NCBI GenBank assembly: GCA_965240325.2
Contig: OZ251234.1
Span: 1,550,001-1,614,000 of the forward strand
DNA: 64,000 nt
Source: Rebecca billardiae RCC1528
Taxonomy: Eukaryota; Haptophyta
Direction of reading: 5' to 3'
Shown here: positions 54,443-64,000 of the stretch, piece by piece
How positions within the stretch are numbered: position 1 is the stretch's first letter
Layout of the letters: every line of letters starts with the position of its first letter
The notes under the pieces: model-generated
What the model was told of the DNA's origin: nothing
Database searches by the model: none
Seen by the model: the letters and a program-made list of their open reading frames with translations, nothing else
Translations under genes and position numbers: made by a program

Positions 54443-56008
54443 ATGAAAGGTGGGAGGCACCGCGGGCTGCTCGCAGCGCTCACCCTGGGCCTCGCCGCAG
54501 CAACATCCGTGGCACCACCGCCCGTGCGCGTGTTCGTGTATGCGCTGCCGCGCTCGTTCAACCTCGGCCTTCTCGCCGACGACATCCGCTCGGGCTGCAA
54601 CTTGCTGTGCGACAACGACTGCTCGTACTCGCAGTGGGCGGCCGAGGTGATGGTGCACGCGTGGTTGCTGCAGCACCCCGCACGCACGCTCGACCCCGAG
54701 GAGGCCGATCTGTTCTTTGTGCCGTACTACCCTGTGATAGACAAGCGCGTGTCGAGGCCTGGCTCGGCCATCTTGCGCCTCAATTCGATGGCGCACGAAA
54801 CGGTATTTGCAGCCGTCGCGTATCGGAGCTACGGTCTGTGGAAAAGCGTCACCAACCAGACAGATCGCTGGTGGCGCCGGCACGAAGGGCGAGATCACGT
54901 GCTCGTGCTCGCCAAGGCGCCGGCCCCCCAGTACCCGCTGGGCATGGTGACCGTGTTCCCGACTGCTGCCGGCACGAACAAGAGCCTCGGGATTGACACT
55001 TTCGATCGTCCGCCGCCGAGGCCGCGGTGGCTGCGGAAGCAGGGGCCGGTGGTGGCGCAGATGCTCGCCACCGAGCTGCCGCCCGACGCGGATACCAGCC
55101 GGCACATGGTGATCCCCTACCCTCAGCTCGGCGCGCACTGGGCAACGCTCGCTCGCCAGCCGCGGGCGCGGCCGCCGACGGGTGAGCCCAAGGAGTTTCT
55201 CGCGTTCTTCTACGGCTCAGAGCACGGCAGCTTTGGCAGGCATTACCGCCACGCGCTCCTTCGCAACCTGCAGGGGCACTGCGGCACCGCGTGCGTCGCC
55301 ATCGTGTTCCCGAAGCGGGCGGGTGTACCAAACGGCACCGTGCACGCGAGCACACCGTGGCGAGAGCTGATGGGTCGAAGCACTTTCTGTCCGGTCCCCG
55401 GCGGCGACTCTCGCAACTCGCGCCGGCTGTACGCGGCCGTGCTCGCAGGCTGCGTCCCCGTGCTCATCGGCGAGCCGCACGAGCACATCCTCCCGTTCGA
55501 ATGGGCGCTGGCACGGGACAGGTGGACACTCACTGTCTCGCTGGCGCGGCTGAAGCGCAATGGGTTGATCCCAGACCTGCGCGCCGTGACGCCGAGACGG
55601 CTGCGACTGCTGCGCGCGGGCGTGGAGCGCGCGCGCGCGCTCACGTGGTGGGAGTGGCCCTACGCTCTCGGCGCGAGCAGCGAGCGCTTCCCGCGCGAGC
55701 TGGAGCGCCTCTCGACCCAAATGGAGCAACTCGCACACGCGCTCCCCGCGCGCCGTGCCGGACAAGCGCATGCTGGCCCGGAGGCGGCAGCAGGGCGGCG
55801 AGTGGGTCCGAGCAGCGCAGCGCACGAGAACGCCGAGGCTGCGACCGGGGCTGAGGGCCGGCTGCAGACGGCCAAAGCATCGGGGCGCAGCCGCTTCATA
55901 AGCGAGCATCCACCATCACGCGCATCGCTGGCTGGTGGCCGCTTCGGCGGTGCGTTCGACGCGCTCTGGAAGGAGCTCGAGCGGCGAGCGCTCGCCGCCC
56001 GCAACTGA
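54443..56008 (+). CDS. Exostosin-family (GT47-type) glycosyltransferase
   Basis: 521 aa. The leader MKGGRHRGLLAALTLGLAAA is a signal peptide or anchor. The catalytic region has exostosin hallmarks: VRVFVYALPRSFNLGLLADD at the start, ARTLDPEEADLFFVPYYPVI, then RSTFCPVPGGDSRNSRRLYA and AAVLAGCVPVLIGEPHEHIL (residues ~312-355), the usual S-x-F-C-L-x-P-x-G-D and G-C-V-P-V motifs. GT47 enzymes act in the Golgi on cell-wall or matrix polysaccharides; the sugar donor cannot be told. N-glycosylation sequons are present (NQT, NGT). The C-terminal ~100 residues are low-complexity. The frame is open from 54263, but the leader identifies 54443 as the likely start. Confidence 0.88.
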   Translation: MKGGRHRGLLAALTLGLAAATSVAPPPVRVFVYALPRSFNLGLLADDIRSGCNLLCDNDCSYSQWAAEVMVHAWLLQHPARTLDPEEADLFFVPYYPVIDKRVSRPGSAILRLNSMAHETVFAAVAYRSYGLWKSVTNQTDRWWRRHEGRDHVLVLAKAPAPQYPLGMVTVFPTAAGTNKSLGIDTFDRPPPRPRWLRKQGPVVAQMLATELPPDADTSRHMVIPYPQLGAHWATLARQPRARPPTGEPKEFLAFFYGSEHGSFGRHYRHALLRNLQGHCGTACVAIVFPKRAGVPNGTVHASTPWRELMGRSTFCPVPGGDSRNSRRLYAAVLAGCVPVLIGEPHEHILPFEWALARDRWTLTVSLARLKRNGLIPDLRAVTPRRLRLLRAGVERARALTWWEWPYALGASSERFPRELERLSTQMEQLAHALPARRAGQAHAGPEAAAGRRVGPSSAAHENAEAATGAEGRLQTAKASGRSRFISEHPPSRASLAGGRFGGAFDALWKELERRALAARN

Positions 56009-56237
56009 GCTTATTCTCATCGCGTTGGAGTCGGACTGAGTTGCCGAGGAGGAACAGACTGAAATCATCACATGTATAGCTACGTACTTATGTGATATGA
56101 GCAGAGTAGTGAGACTCAACGGTGAGAGGACGCCCAATCAGGCCTCACGCAGTGATATGCCAAGGACTATATATGCTTTTTGCATCAGAGAGTATTCATC
56201 GTGAGCGTGGTCAACCTCTCAATTCAAACGACGACTG

Positions 56238-57881
56238 TCAAAGCTGGCTGATGTCCGCCATGAACTGGCGCAGCACAGCCTCCTTGCTCTGCTGCTGCTG
56301 CTGCGGCGGCGGCGGCGGCGGCTGCTGCTGCGACGCGGAAGGTGCCACGCCCACGTCCGCGGACCGAGCCAAGCCCGCGCTGGCTGCATTCCGAGGCTGC
56401 GCATCGGACTGCGGTGGGTGCGGCTCTGGCCCGGGCTGTGCCCTCACTGCCCCGGCCCCGTGGGGGGGCGCAGCGCCTGCGCCGCCTGCAGCCAAATCCC
56501 CCATCGCTGGAGGCGTCGCCAAGCGCTGGCGCCGCTCGAAATCGACGCCTGGCTCGCAGCCGGATCCGTCCGAGCCGTCCCAGAAGGCCGCGCGCAGCTG
56601 CCGCTCCGCAAAGAAGCGCCCATCCATCAGATCAATGCACTCGGCAGCACCGAGCAGCTCAGCGAAACGCACGGTCACGCTGCCAAACGCCGGCGCGCGC
56701 TCGGCACCCTCGCGCGCGGCGTGCACGGTCACGCGCTCGACCTCGCCGCAGCGGCTGCACTCGCCCCACACGTCGTCCGCCATGGTGCCCGCCAGCACCT
56801 CGGCGCCGCCCGCCGCCTCCACGTCATCCTCCCCGAACATGTTGCTGATCACGACGGTGCGTGCGACGAGGGAGCCCAGGTCCTCAGCCGCAGCGCACCC
56901 TCCGCTACTCGCGGGCGGCGGCCCGGGCGGCGGCCCGGGCGGCGGTCCGGGCGGCGGTCCGGGCGGTGGTCCGGGGGGAATGCGGCCGCCGAGGGCACCA
57001 GCGCCATCCGCCGTGCCGCGCGCCGCCGCCGTGTCGGCGCCCCCGCCCTTGTGCTCGAAGGAAGCCATGCTGATCGCAAGCGGGGCGGCGGGCGCGCTCG
57101 GGCGCTGCAGGGGCCGGCCATCGAGCAGGCGGACGGCGGCGGCGGCGCCCGCGGCCTTGAGGTACGTGATGAGCGCGTCCCCCTTGGGCTCCCCGCGCTC
57201 ATCCCGGTACAGCCTGGCGCGCAGCAGCGGCGCCACGCGCGAAAAGTGAGACTCGAGCTCCGACTCCGAAGCGTCCGCGGGCAGTCCGGCGACGTACACG
57301 CTCGCGTCGGCCGCCGGGTCGCACAGTGCCTGTGGCTGCGGCGCGACGTGCCGACGCTTTGCACGGTGGAGCATCGAAGCCCCGAGCCGATGCTGATCCG
57401 CGCCTGCGGCCGTCGCCTCGCGCGGCGTCTCAGCCGCAGTCGCCGCAGCTACGCCAGCGCACGGTGACGCGTACTTGCACGCGACGTACTCGGCGTTGCG
57501 TGCGTCGGCTGCGCGCTTCCGCGCTGCGTCTGCAGCGAGTACACGGTCCAGCACCGAGGGAGCGGGTGCCGCGGGCCAGGGTGCCACAGGTGCCGCGGCA
57601 AAGACGAACGGCGGCGGTGCCGCTGGATGCAAGGCGAACGGTGGCGGTGCCGGTGGATGCAGCGACTGGTGCGGCGGCGGTGGCACCGGTGGCGGCGGGG
57701 GAGCCAACGGCGGTGGTGGCGCGCTCGGGGGCGCAGGTACCGGCGGTGGCGGCTGAGCTGGGACGCCAGCGTCGAGCACGCCGGCAGTCAGCTGAGACCA
57801 CAGCGCGTGGGCCCCGCTGAACGTGGGGCGATAGTCGTCCCCGGCCTCCATGCTGAGCTGCACGCCTTGCTCGGTGTCCAT
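56238..57881 (-). CDS. Tat-SF1/Cus2-type splicing factor (RRM + UHM)
   Basis: 547 aa from the ATG at 57881; an in-frame ATG at 57851 may be used instead. RRM1 (residues ~193-268): ASVYVAGLPADASESELESH, then GEPKGDALITYLKA. A U2AF-homology motif (UHM, ~338-440) follows: RTVVISNMFGEDDVEA and DGRFFAERQLRAAFWDGSDG, with the R-x-F loop (RFF) that binds ULM tryptophans. This pair is typical of Tat-SF1/Cus2, which helps the SF3B1-U2 snRNP interaction. A Pro-rich N-terminal region and a (GPPP)5 spacer (56925-56975) separate the domains. The C-terminus is Gln/Pro-rich. Its 5' end is duplicated at 63779-63913. Confidence 0.88.
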   Translation of the reverse strand: MDTEQGVQLSMEAGDDYRPTFSGAHALWSQLTAGVLDAGVPAQPPPPVPAPPSAPPPPLAPPPPPVPPPPHQSLHPPAPPPFALHPAAPPPFVFAAAPVAPWPAAPAPSVLDRVLAADAARKRAADARNAEYVACKYASPCAGVAAATAAETPREATAAGADQHRLGASMLHRAKRRHVAPQPQALCDPAADASVYVAGLPADASESELESHFSRVAPLLRARLYRDERGEPKGDALITYLKAAGAAAAVRLLDGRPLQRPSAPAAPLAISMASFEHKGGGADTAAARGTADGAGALGGRIPPGPPPGPPPGPPPGPPPGPPPASSGGCAAAEDLGSLVARTVVISNMFGEDDVEAAGGAEVLAGTMADDVWGECSRCGEVERVTVHAAREGAERAPAFGSVTVRFAELLGAAECIDLMDGRFFAERQLRAAFWDGSDGSGCEPGVDFERRQRLATPPAMGDLAAGGAGAAPPHGAGAVRAQPGPEPHPPQSDAQPRNAASAGLARSADVGVAPSASQQQPPPPPPQQQQQSKEAVLRQFMADISQL

Positions 57882-57994
57882 TCCAGCACCCCCTCACGGT
57901 TGGTTCCCGTGCGCGCCCGCCCGCCATTCATTCCCCTGGTCTACCGGTCCGCCAGCTCCACCTGCCTGCCCTCCATCGGGCGGCCCGTGGCGAC
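57882..57994. promoter_or_regulatory. Compact divergent promoter region (113 bp)
   Basis: Lies between the Tat-SF1-like ATG (57881, minus) and the TM-TIR ATG (57995, plus). Both genes must share this short region for initiation. No core-promoter motif recognised. Confidence 0.5.
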
Positions 57995-59849
57995 ATGGAT
58001 CCGCCGGGCGATGATGAGAACGGCCCGCCGGCCAACCGGCGTCGCTCGCTTCTCACCATGTACTCCACGACCGTGATCGATCCGACACAGTCAGATGCCG
58101 AGGCCATCCGCCGCCGCCTGTCGAGGGCGCACGAGGCGGGCCGGCAGTTCAAGCAGCGCGTGAGGATGCCGATGTTTCTCATCGGTGGCGGGCTGCTCGT
58201 GCTGAGCCTTGCGCTGGCCATCTCCCTCTACGCCAGCGTCAGGTACCTCCGCTACTTCCCCGCGTGCATGCTCGGCGTCGGCCCGGGCCTCGTGATGCTG
58301 CTCACGAGCCTGCTGCCCACCGACAGACGGCTGGTCCGGTTCGCCCTCTACCAGGCCGTCTTCATCTGCGTGCTGCTCGTGGCGTTCATCGGCTCGATCG
58401 TCGCCATCGACATCATCTACCTCCTCGAGCGTCGGATCGACAGGTACACGTGCCGGCTCCCCGGCCTCGGCCCAATCCCGTGCTGGTTTGCGTATGTGAA
58501 CCTGGTGGGCAAGCTGCTGCTGGTGCTCATCAGCGTCACCGGCGGTGTGGTGAGCGCCGTGATGCTCTCGCGCCGCATGCCCACGCGCAAGAGGCTCGAC
58601 CGGCTGTGGAGCGTCTCCGGCGTGATGGTCGCCTCCATCGGCGTGACTCTGCTCGCGATGAGCGCGTGTGGCCTCGCAGCGGGCGTGTTCGCAGCCCTGC
58701 TCAACAGGGGGCGTGGCGGACGAGGCGCGTGGGGCGAGGCGACGGTGATCTGGGTGACTGTGGCGGCGATGGGCGTGGAGTGCACGCTGCTCGGCCTCTG
58801 GGTCTCGCACGGCGAGGCGCGCATGCGCGCACAGGCGTGGCTCGCGTCGCGTGGCGAGGAAGTGGCGGCCGCGGCGGGCATTGCGGCGATGCTGGGCTCG
58901 CAGCCGCCGTCCGAGGTGCACCGCATCGCGCAGCAGCGCTTCCGAGCGGTCAGCCTCGAGCTCGTGCGCTTCGAGCACCTCGAGTCGCCCGAGCCCAACC
59001 CTGGGCTGTACAAGCTCGCGCGCCCCGCCGACTTCTCGCACGTCGATGCGTTCATCTCACACTCGGTGCTCGGCCGCGCGCGCGCCGCTCGCGAGCGAGC
59101 AGCGGTCGTGGCGCCGACCGGCCGCGCACGCGACTCATGCCCCCGCCCCGCGCGATGGCCCGCGCGACGGCGTCCCCGCGCGCCGTGCGCCGCAGTGGTC
59201 GGACCCCCCCGCGCTCAAGTGGGCCGAGCTGCAGCGCTGGCGCCGGCAGTTCAAGTATGAGCACGCGCGCGAGCCGACCGTCTGGATCGACCGGATTTGC
59301 CTCGACCAGCTCAACATCGAGGAGAACCTGCTCTGTCTCCCCGTGTACCTTGCGGCGTGCAACGAGCTGCTGGTGCTGTGCGGCAAGACGTACCTGTCCC
59401 GGCTGTGGTGTGTGGTCGAGGTGTTCACCTTCATCGAGATGACCGGCGGCGAGTCGCGGCCGATCACGCTGCGCCCCTTCGGGAGCGGACCGAACGATGA
59501 CCGCGCCCACGACGAGACGCGCTGGCGGGAGCAGTGCGCCAGCTTTGACGCGCGCAACGCCACCTGCCTCCTGCCGCGCGACCGGGAGAAGCTGCTCGCA
59601 ACGATCGAGCTCGGCTTTGGCGGCTTCGACCGCTTCAACAGCGAGATGCGCCGGCTGCTGCTCAGCGTCACGGACGGGTTCCAGGCGTCGGGGCCAGGCT
59701 CGTTCAAGCAGCTGCCAGCGTCGCAGCGTGAGGGTGGCGTTACCATCAATGGCGACTCGACGCGTCGAAGAGGGAGCCTGAGCATCGGCCTCGGCCTCGG
59801 GTGGCCGTGGGCAGCTGCCATCAGTGACAACAGCAGCAGCCGAGTGTAA
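57995..59849 (+). CDS. Six-TM protein with C-terminal TIR domain
   Basis: join(57995..59065, 59196..59849), 574 aa. Six hydrophobic segments (near residues 57-80, 87-107, 112-145, 168-192, 205-238 and 250-272) precede a TIR-type domain (~347-520). The domain begins HVDAFISHS|WSDPPALKWA, with the 130-bp intron (GTGCTC..GCCGCAG) splitting FISHS from WSD. It continues with PTVWIDRICLDQLNIEENLL and TYLSRLWCVVEVFTF. Glu432 in WCVVE sits where plant NADase TIRs keep their catalytic Glu (WCLxE). TIR domains either mediate assembly or cleave NAD+; activity here is inferred. The intron is not a multiple of 3, so reading through it ends early. The C-terminal ~60 residues are low-complexity. Confidence 0.82.
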
Positions 59850-60148
59850 CTACATCAGTTCAGTCAGCATCGATGCGCCATAGTAGCAGGCAGAAAAACT
59901 GCGCGCTGGCGCCGTAGTTCCAGCACTAAATACTAAAATAGGGGTCCGCCGTTCCACACTCGGGTAGTACCTGTACATTCACAGTACAGTGCTGTGACCT
60001 GTGTCTGATGCATAAAGCATATGATATATATATATATATATATATATATATGACTGACTCAATCGTCTCATCTGTCATCAGACTCAGTCATCACGGCCAC
60101 GGGCACGGCCGGACGGGCCGGACGCTGCGCTGACCGAGTGTATATTCT
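59850..60148. other. Convergent 3' intergenic with (AT)n
   Basis: 299 bp between convergent genes. Contains an (AT)n run at 60023-60051. Confidence 0.6.
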
Positions 60149-62418
60149 TCAGCGACCGACGAGCAGGATGAGCTGGTTGCAGAACTCGTCCGTGCCCGCT
60201 GGGAGGAGTGCATCGACAAAGACGGCCGTGCCGAGCGCGAAGGCGCCCTCGATCAGCGCCGCGCCCCAGTTGAGGTCCCGCTCGATCTCGATGTCGAGCG
60301 ACTGCATCGGCAGCAGCGCCTTGTCGACAAAGAGCCGCAGCAGCAGCAGCAGCAGCATGGACACGCCCGCCTGGATGGCAAACACCGCGAGGCTGTTCGT
60401 CTTGTAGATCGGGCTCGAGAGCATGTAGCCGAGCGCGATCTGGGAGAGGCAGTGCCCAAGCGCCGCGGCCACGTTCTTCTGCCGGAAGAGCTCAATGTCG
60501 TTGTACTTGGTCACCGCCTGGTAGCACAGCGAGAAGAGAAGGAAGAGCAGCTGAGAAGCCAAGTAGAAGATCAGGAAGCCCACCACGCCGCCGGCGAGCG
60601 ACGGCGCGTCGCCCGAGACGGTCGATTTGATGATGAGCCCGGCGCCGATCGAGTGGCCGAAGTCGACGAGCGCGACCGCCATGTTGTCCTTGCGCAGCTC
60701 CTCGGCGTTGGGCAGCGTGCGCAGCAGCAGCTTGTTCGCCGAGAGCTGCGAGAAGACGAGCGCGGCGCTGCCGAGCGCGCCCCAGATCAGCACGTTGAGG
60801 AGCTGCAGCCCGATCTCCGTCGAGACGCAGTCGAGCAGCCCGGCGAAGATGAGCGAGTGCGCGATGCAGTACCCCGCGTAGCTCACCGCGACCGCCGGCG
60901 TCTCGATCGGCTCGAGCCCGACGGGCCTGCCCGCACGCCAGTCGAGCAGCATGTACTCGACAGAGAAGGTGACGCGCGCGCTGAAGATGAAGCCGACGAG
61001 CAGGCAGCTGAAGAGGATGAGCTGCACGAAGCCCGCCGCGGTGAGCGAGACGGAGAATACGGCGTCGGCCATCTCGGCGAACCCGGTCGAGACGCTCGTG
61101 GCCACCGGCGCGTACACCTCGCGGAACTGCGCGGCGACAAACTGCGCGGACGCGAGCACGCACGCCACCTCGAGCACGACCGCGCCGAGGATGCGCGTCG
61201 AGCGCGCGAAGTTGAGCCGCGCGGTGCGGTACACCGCCGTGTCGATCGCCACCACGACCAGCCCGTGCGCGAGCGACGCGTACGCCGCCCACGTCACGAT
61301 GGCGCTGAGCGCGGCCGTGAACGTGGACGGCGCGGAGACGACGAAGGCCGACGAGATCACGTCAGCCGAGAGCACGAGCCCGGCGTGCATGTCGTTGGTC
61401 TCCACCGCCGCCTTGGTGGTCATCTGCCGGCGGACGTTCGTGAACGTGTACGTGAGCGTCGGCATCGCGCGCGCGACCGCCAGCTGCGACGTGTCCGCCG
61501 GCACGCCCTCGTAGAGCCGCGACACGACCGACGCGGACGCGGCGATTGGCTGGCCGTCGGCGCGCGCCATCTTCGCCTCGCGCTTCTCGATGGCGTCGCC
61601 GATCACGTTGCAGCCGAGCTGGCGCACCAGCGTGAGCAGCATGAGCACCACGCGCAGCACCAGCCACAGCACCAGCACCTTGGCCACCTCCACGCCCAGA
61701 CCATCCGAGATCGGCCCGAGCAGCACCGAGCGGATCATGATGGCCGAGCCAATGAACGAGGACGCGTCCAGACTCGCGCTCGCCATGTTGCCCTGCGGGG
61801 ACGGGCACGGCGTGGGAGGCGCGAGCGTGAGCGGCGCGCGCCGCGGCTCGCCGGCTGCGCGCGCGCGCACCCGCCGTCGCACGGCCGGCCGGCCGGCCGG
61901 CCGGCCGGCCGTGCGGGCCAGCGGACGCGCGCGTGTGCTGCGGTGCGCACCTGGTAGATCATCATGTCATTCGCACTGCGGAAGGAGGACGAGAGCGTCG
62001 ACGCGTTGATCAGCTTGGCGAGGAGGACGACGGCCACGCCAAGGCCGACGAAGGTCAGCCCTGAGCCCACCGCCTGCCCGAGTGTGAGCACGTTCAGCTG
62101 GTCGAACGCGCCGCTCATCACGACGCACACACCGAACGCAAAGCTTGCAAACGAGACCGCGACTGCCTTGTTGTCCTCCTCGACCAGGAGCGCGTCGAGG
62201 CTCTTGAGCGGCTTGCCGGCGAAGTCGGGAGTGCGCAGCTGGTAAAGGATCACCAGATGGAGCGAGTACAGGTACTTGCACAGCACGAGCACAATGATGA
62301 AGATGCCAAGGAAGATGAGATTGTTCAGACGGAAGACCGTCTGCTCCAACGGCGGCACGCCCCGAAGCTCCTCCAGCCACGCCTGCCAGTCGTGGGCCTC
62401 GCCCGCGATGTTACTCAT
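60149..62418 (-). CDS. Multi-unit DUF350-like membrane protein
   Basis: complement(join(60149..61792, 61951..62418)), 703 aa. The 158-bp intron (GTGCGC..CCGCAG) joins NDMMIYQ to GNMASASLDASS; it holds a (GGCC)n run (61886-61909). About 14 hydrophobic helices occur. Recurrent units resemble DUF350/UPF0719: DNKAVAVSFASFAFGVCVVM, GNMASASLDASSFIGSAIMI and DNMAVALVDFGHSIGAGLII, each with D/G-N-x-A..G-x-x-I-G-type spacing. DUF350 proteins are bacterial and algal membrane proteins of unknown role; tandem units in one chain are seen in both. The start at 62418 (MSNIAGEAHDWQAWLEELRG) is the first good Met after low-quality upstream frame. Confidence 0.72.
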
Positions 62419-62862
62419 CTCCCGATCCGCGCTGGCCTCGGGCACCACCTGGCGTCGCCCTCGCTGAGCTCCCAGATGGGCCCCTGCACGCAAACAGGCG
62501 GGTGGGGTTTGCTCCCAAGAGCAGGCAGCGCACTCGTCATCAGCCGTGAGCCGGCTGCTTGCCGGACGGCTGCAGCTCAATCTTGAGCTGCTGCAGCTGA
62601 TGACGAATGAACACCGCCCTTGAATGAACGAACGAGTGATTTGAGATTGTTCGTCAGCTCCCCTGATTGTACACTTTGTATGCACAGTATCGTCATTCGT
62701 CAAGCGAATGACCACCGGACGTGAGGACGTCGTCACTCGTAACTCTGAGTCTCACTGCCCACGGAATCAATAGTCTCTGTGTCCGTCGTCTCAGAGCGGG
62801 CTGACTCGCGTGAAGCGACTCCAGAATAAGACGCCCATGGCGCGGTATCGCGCTGATCCCCG
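62419..62862. other. Intergenic, no supported gene
   Basis: 444 bp between the DUF350 gene start and the UROS stop (both minus). Contains GAGTGACGA/TCGTCATTCG-type short inverted repeats near 62600-62740. Holds the DUF350 promoter. Confidence 0.5.
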
Positions 62863-63708
62863 TCAAGCGCCGCCAGCTCGTGCGTCGTCGCTCAGCACGC
62901 GGACGACGAGCTCCGCCCACGACTTGAGGCCGGGCTTGGGCGGGCAGTGGACCTCTCGCACGCCGAGCTCACGCGCGCGCCTGGCGGACGTCTCCCCGAT
63001 GCAGATGGCCGTCACGTCGGTGCCGGCGCAGTCGACCCACGCGTCGACCGCAGAAGGCGAGGCGAACGTGACGAAGTGCGCCGCCGCGGCGAGCTCGCGC
63101 ATCTGCGCCGTCCACTCGGGCGGCTCGGTCGTGTAGACGTCGAGACGCTGCACGTCAAAGCCGCGCGCGCGCAGCCCGCCCGGCACCGTCTCCTCGGCGC
63201 GCGCCGAGGCGGGGTACAGCACCCGCGCATCGGACGGCGGTGCCTGGGGCAGCTCCTCCGCCAGCTTACGCCCCGTCGCCTTGGACGGCTCAAATTCCAC
63301 GGTGAGGCCACCAGCCGTGAGCACCTTGCTCGTGCCGGCGCCGACTGAGGCGATCCGCAGCGCGGGCTGGTCCGCTCGCTGCCAGGCGTCGATGAGCATC
63401 GAGCCCGCCTCGGGCGAAGTGACCAGAACCCACTGCCACGTGCCCCCGGCGAGCACGGAAGGCAGCTCCTCGGCTGCCGGGAGCACACGGTGCTCGATGC
63501 AAGGCAGCTCGATGCATTCGATGCCTTGCTGCGAAAGCTCGGCTCGAAGCGCGCCGTTCTTCTCCTTCTCGCGCGTGAGGTACACCGAGCGCGCGCTCAC
63601 TGGGGCACGCGCGCTCGCGAGCGCGTCAACGACCCTGAGCGAGGAGGATGCCACCCACAGCGCCACGGCCGCGCGCGCGACACGCGTCCGCCAAGCACGC
63701 GATGCCAT
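62863..63708 (-). CDS. Uroporphyrinogen-III synthase, likely plastid-targeted
   Basis: 281 aa from the ATG at 63708. The HemD/UROS fold is seen in SVYLTREKEKNGALRAELSQ, VLVTSPEAGSMLIDAW, IASVGAGTSKVL, ARVLYPASARAEETVPGGLR, HFVTFASPSAVDAWVDC and TAICIGETSARRAREL. The enzyme closes hydroxymethylbilane with D-ring inversion to uroporphyrinogen III, the branch point to haem and chlorophyll. The N-terminal ~50 residues combine a hydrophobic core (RAAVALWVASSSLRVVDA) with a basic, Ser/Ala stretch (LASARAPVSARS), like the bipartite leader of complex plastids. The frame stays open upstream into the Tat-SF1 fragment antisense; the leader defines the start. No intron needed. Confidence 0.9.
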   Translation of the reverse strand: MASRAWRTRVARAAVALWVASSSLRVVDALASARAPVSARSVYLTREKEKNGALRAELSQQGIECIELPCIEHRVLPAAEELPSVLAGGTWQWVLVTSPEAGSMLIDAWQRADQPALRIASVGAGTSKVLTAGGLTVEFEPSKATGRKLAEELPQAPPSDARVLYPASARAEETVPGGLRARGFDVQRLDVYTTEPPEWTAQMRELAAAAHFVTFASPSAVDAWVDCAGTDVTAICIGETSARRARELGVREVHCPPKPGLKSWAELVVRVLSDDARAGGA

Positions 63709-63778
63709 CGGAATGACGATGATCAGCACGTGAGGCCACCCGGGCACTCTGCAGCCGGCCGGGCGTGCAGCACTGCCG
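63709..63778. promoter_or_regulatory. Very short divergent region (79 bp between ATGs)
   Basis: Between the UROS ATG (63708, minus) and the ATG of the Tat-SF1-like duplicate (63788, plus). Holds at least the UROS promoter or 5' UTR. Confidence 0.45.
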
Positions 63779-63913
63779 AGCTCAGCATGGCGGCCGGGGA
63801 CGACTATCGCCCCACGTTCAGCGGAGCCCACGCGCTGTGGTCTCAGCTGACTGCCGGCGTGCTCGACGCTGGCGTCCCAGCTCAGCCGCCACCGCCGGTA
63901 TCTGCGCCCCCGA
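63779..63913 (+). repeat. Inverted duplicate of the Tat-SF1 5' end, 135 bp
   Basis: Matches the reverse complement of 57725-57859 at about 132 of 135 positions, without indels. Similarity begins at AGCTCAGCATGG and stops after CTGCGCCCCCGA. It covers the in-frame second ATG (57851) of the Tat-SF1-like gene and the next ~42 codons. Confidence 0.92.
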
Positions 63914-64000
63914 CGCGAGTGCTCTTCCTGCACGCCATTGCCTGTCGATCGACAGGCCGCGTCCGCGCGGCACCAGTGCCGCCACTCGGCGTCCGCCCGG
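63788..64000 (+). pseudogene. Partial Tat-SF1-like N-terminus, runs off the window
   Basis: Starting at ATG 63788 the frame is open to the end of the window (71 codons). The first ~42 residues copy the Tat-SF1-like N-terminus (MAAGDDYRPTFSGAHALWSQ) with Glu2 changed to Ala. After VSAPPT the sequence is unrelated (RVLFLHAIACRSTGRVRAAP). It is either a truncated gene copy or the first exon of a chimeric gene; the window ends before this can be settled. Confidence 0.55.

Noticed and set aside
63709-63933. Upstream 75-codon extension of the UROS frame
   Set aside because: It is antisense of the duplicated Tat-SF1 fragment; the plastid-type leader starts at 63708.

Overview
The window looks like nuclear DNA of a GC-rich, plastid-bearing unicellular eukaryote, most likely a haptophyte-type alga. 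This is inferred from three things: intron-containing genes with GT..AG splice sites, a chain of ordinary eukaryotic housekeeping genes, and a uroporphyrinogen-III synthase with a plastid-style leader. The exact lineage cannot be proven from sequence alone. Coding GC is so high that stop codons are rare. Introns are therefore often read straight through, and long antisense ORFs are mostly noise.

Left gene block (1-30.8 kb): a J-domain protein, an FTR1/EfeU-type iron permease (two R-E-x-x-E motifs), a large Ala-rich protein of unknown function, an RNF32-like RING-IQ-RING protein whose frame breaks near a (CG)n run, a near-intact Ty1/copia-type LTR element (10606-15563), a divergent homeodomain protein, a UBE3C/Hul5-type HECT ubiquitin ligase head to head with Raptor (the TORC1 scaffold), and a secreted or membrane caspase-fold protein fused to 13 armadillo repeats. 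I assigned six introns in UBE3C and Raptor from the domain breaks they cause. All six start with GTGCG, end in CAG and are multiples of three in length.

Middle block (30.8-54.2 kb): repeat-rich and gene-poor. It holds a 215-219 bp satellite-like array, a non-autonomous hAT element with an 8-bp target duplication and a nearby paralogous empty site, a BED-finger hAT transposase fragment between GCGAGT-rich arrays, a 924-bp foldback element with 296-bp arms and a matching empty site 2.3 kb away, a TIR-bounded element next to a 141-bp (TA)n tract, a Tc1/mariner-like MITE flanked by TA, several dispersed and tandem repeats, one intact coiled-coil gene with a duplicated SAP-like motif, and several broken coding regions.

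Right gene block (54.4-64 kb): compact. An exostosin-type (GT47) glycosyltransferase, a Tat-SF1/Cus2-type splicing factor (RRM plus UHM) head to head with a six-TM/TIR-domain protein, a multi-unit DUF350 membrane protein, and uroporphyrinogen-III synthase head to head with a 98%-identical duplicate of the 5' end of the Tat-SF1 gene, which runs off the window.

Taken together, two candidate stress or cell-death effectors (caspase-ARM and TM-TIR) sit in one 32-kb stretch with TORC1 and ubiquitin-ligase genes. A functional link between them is speculative.
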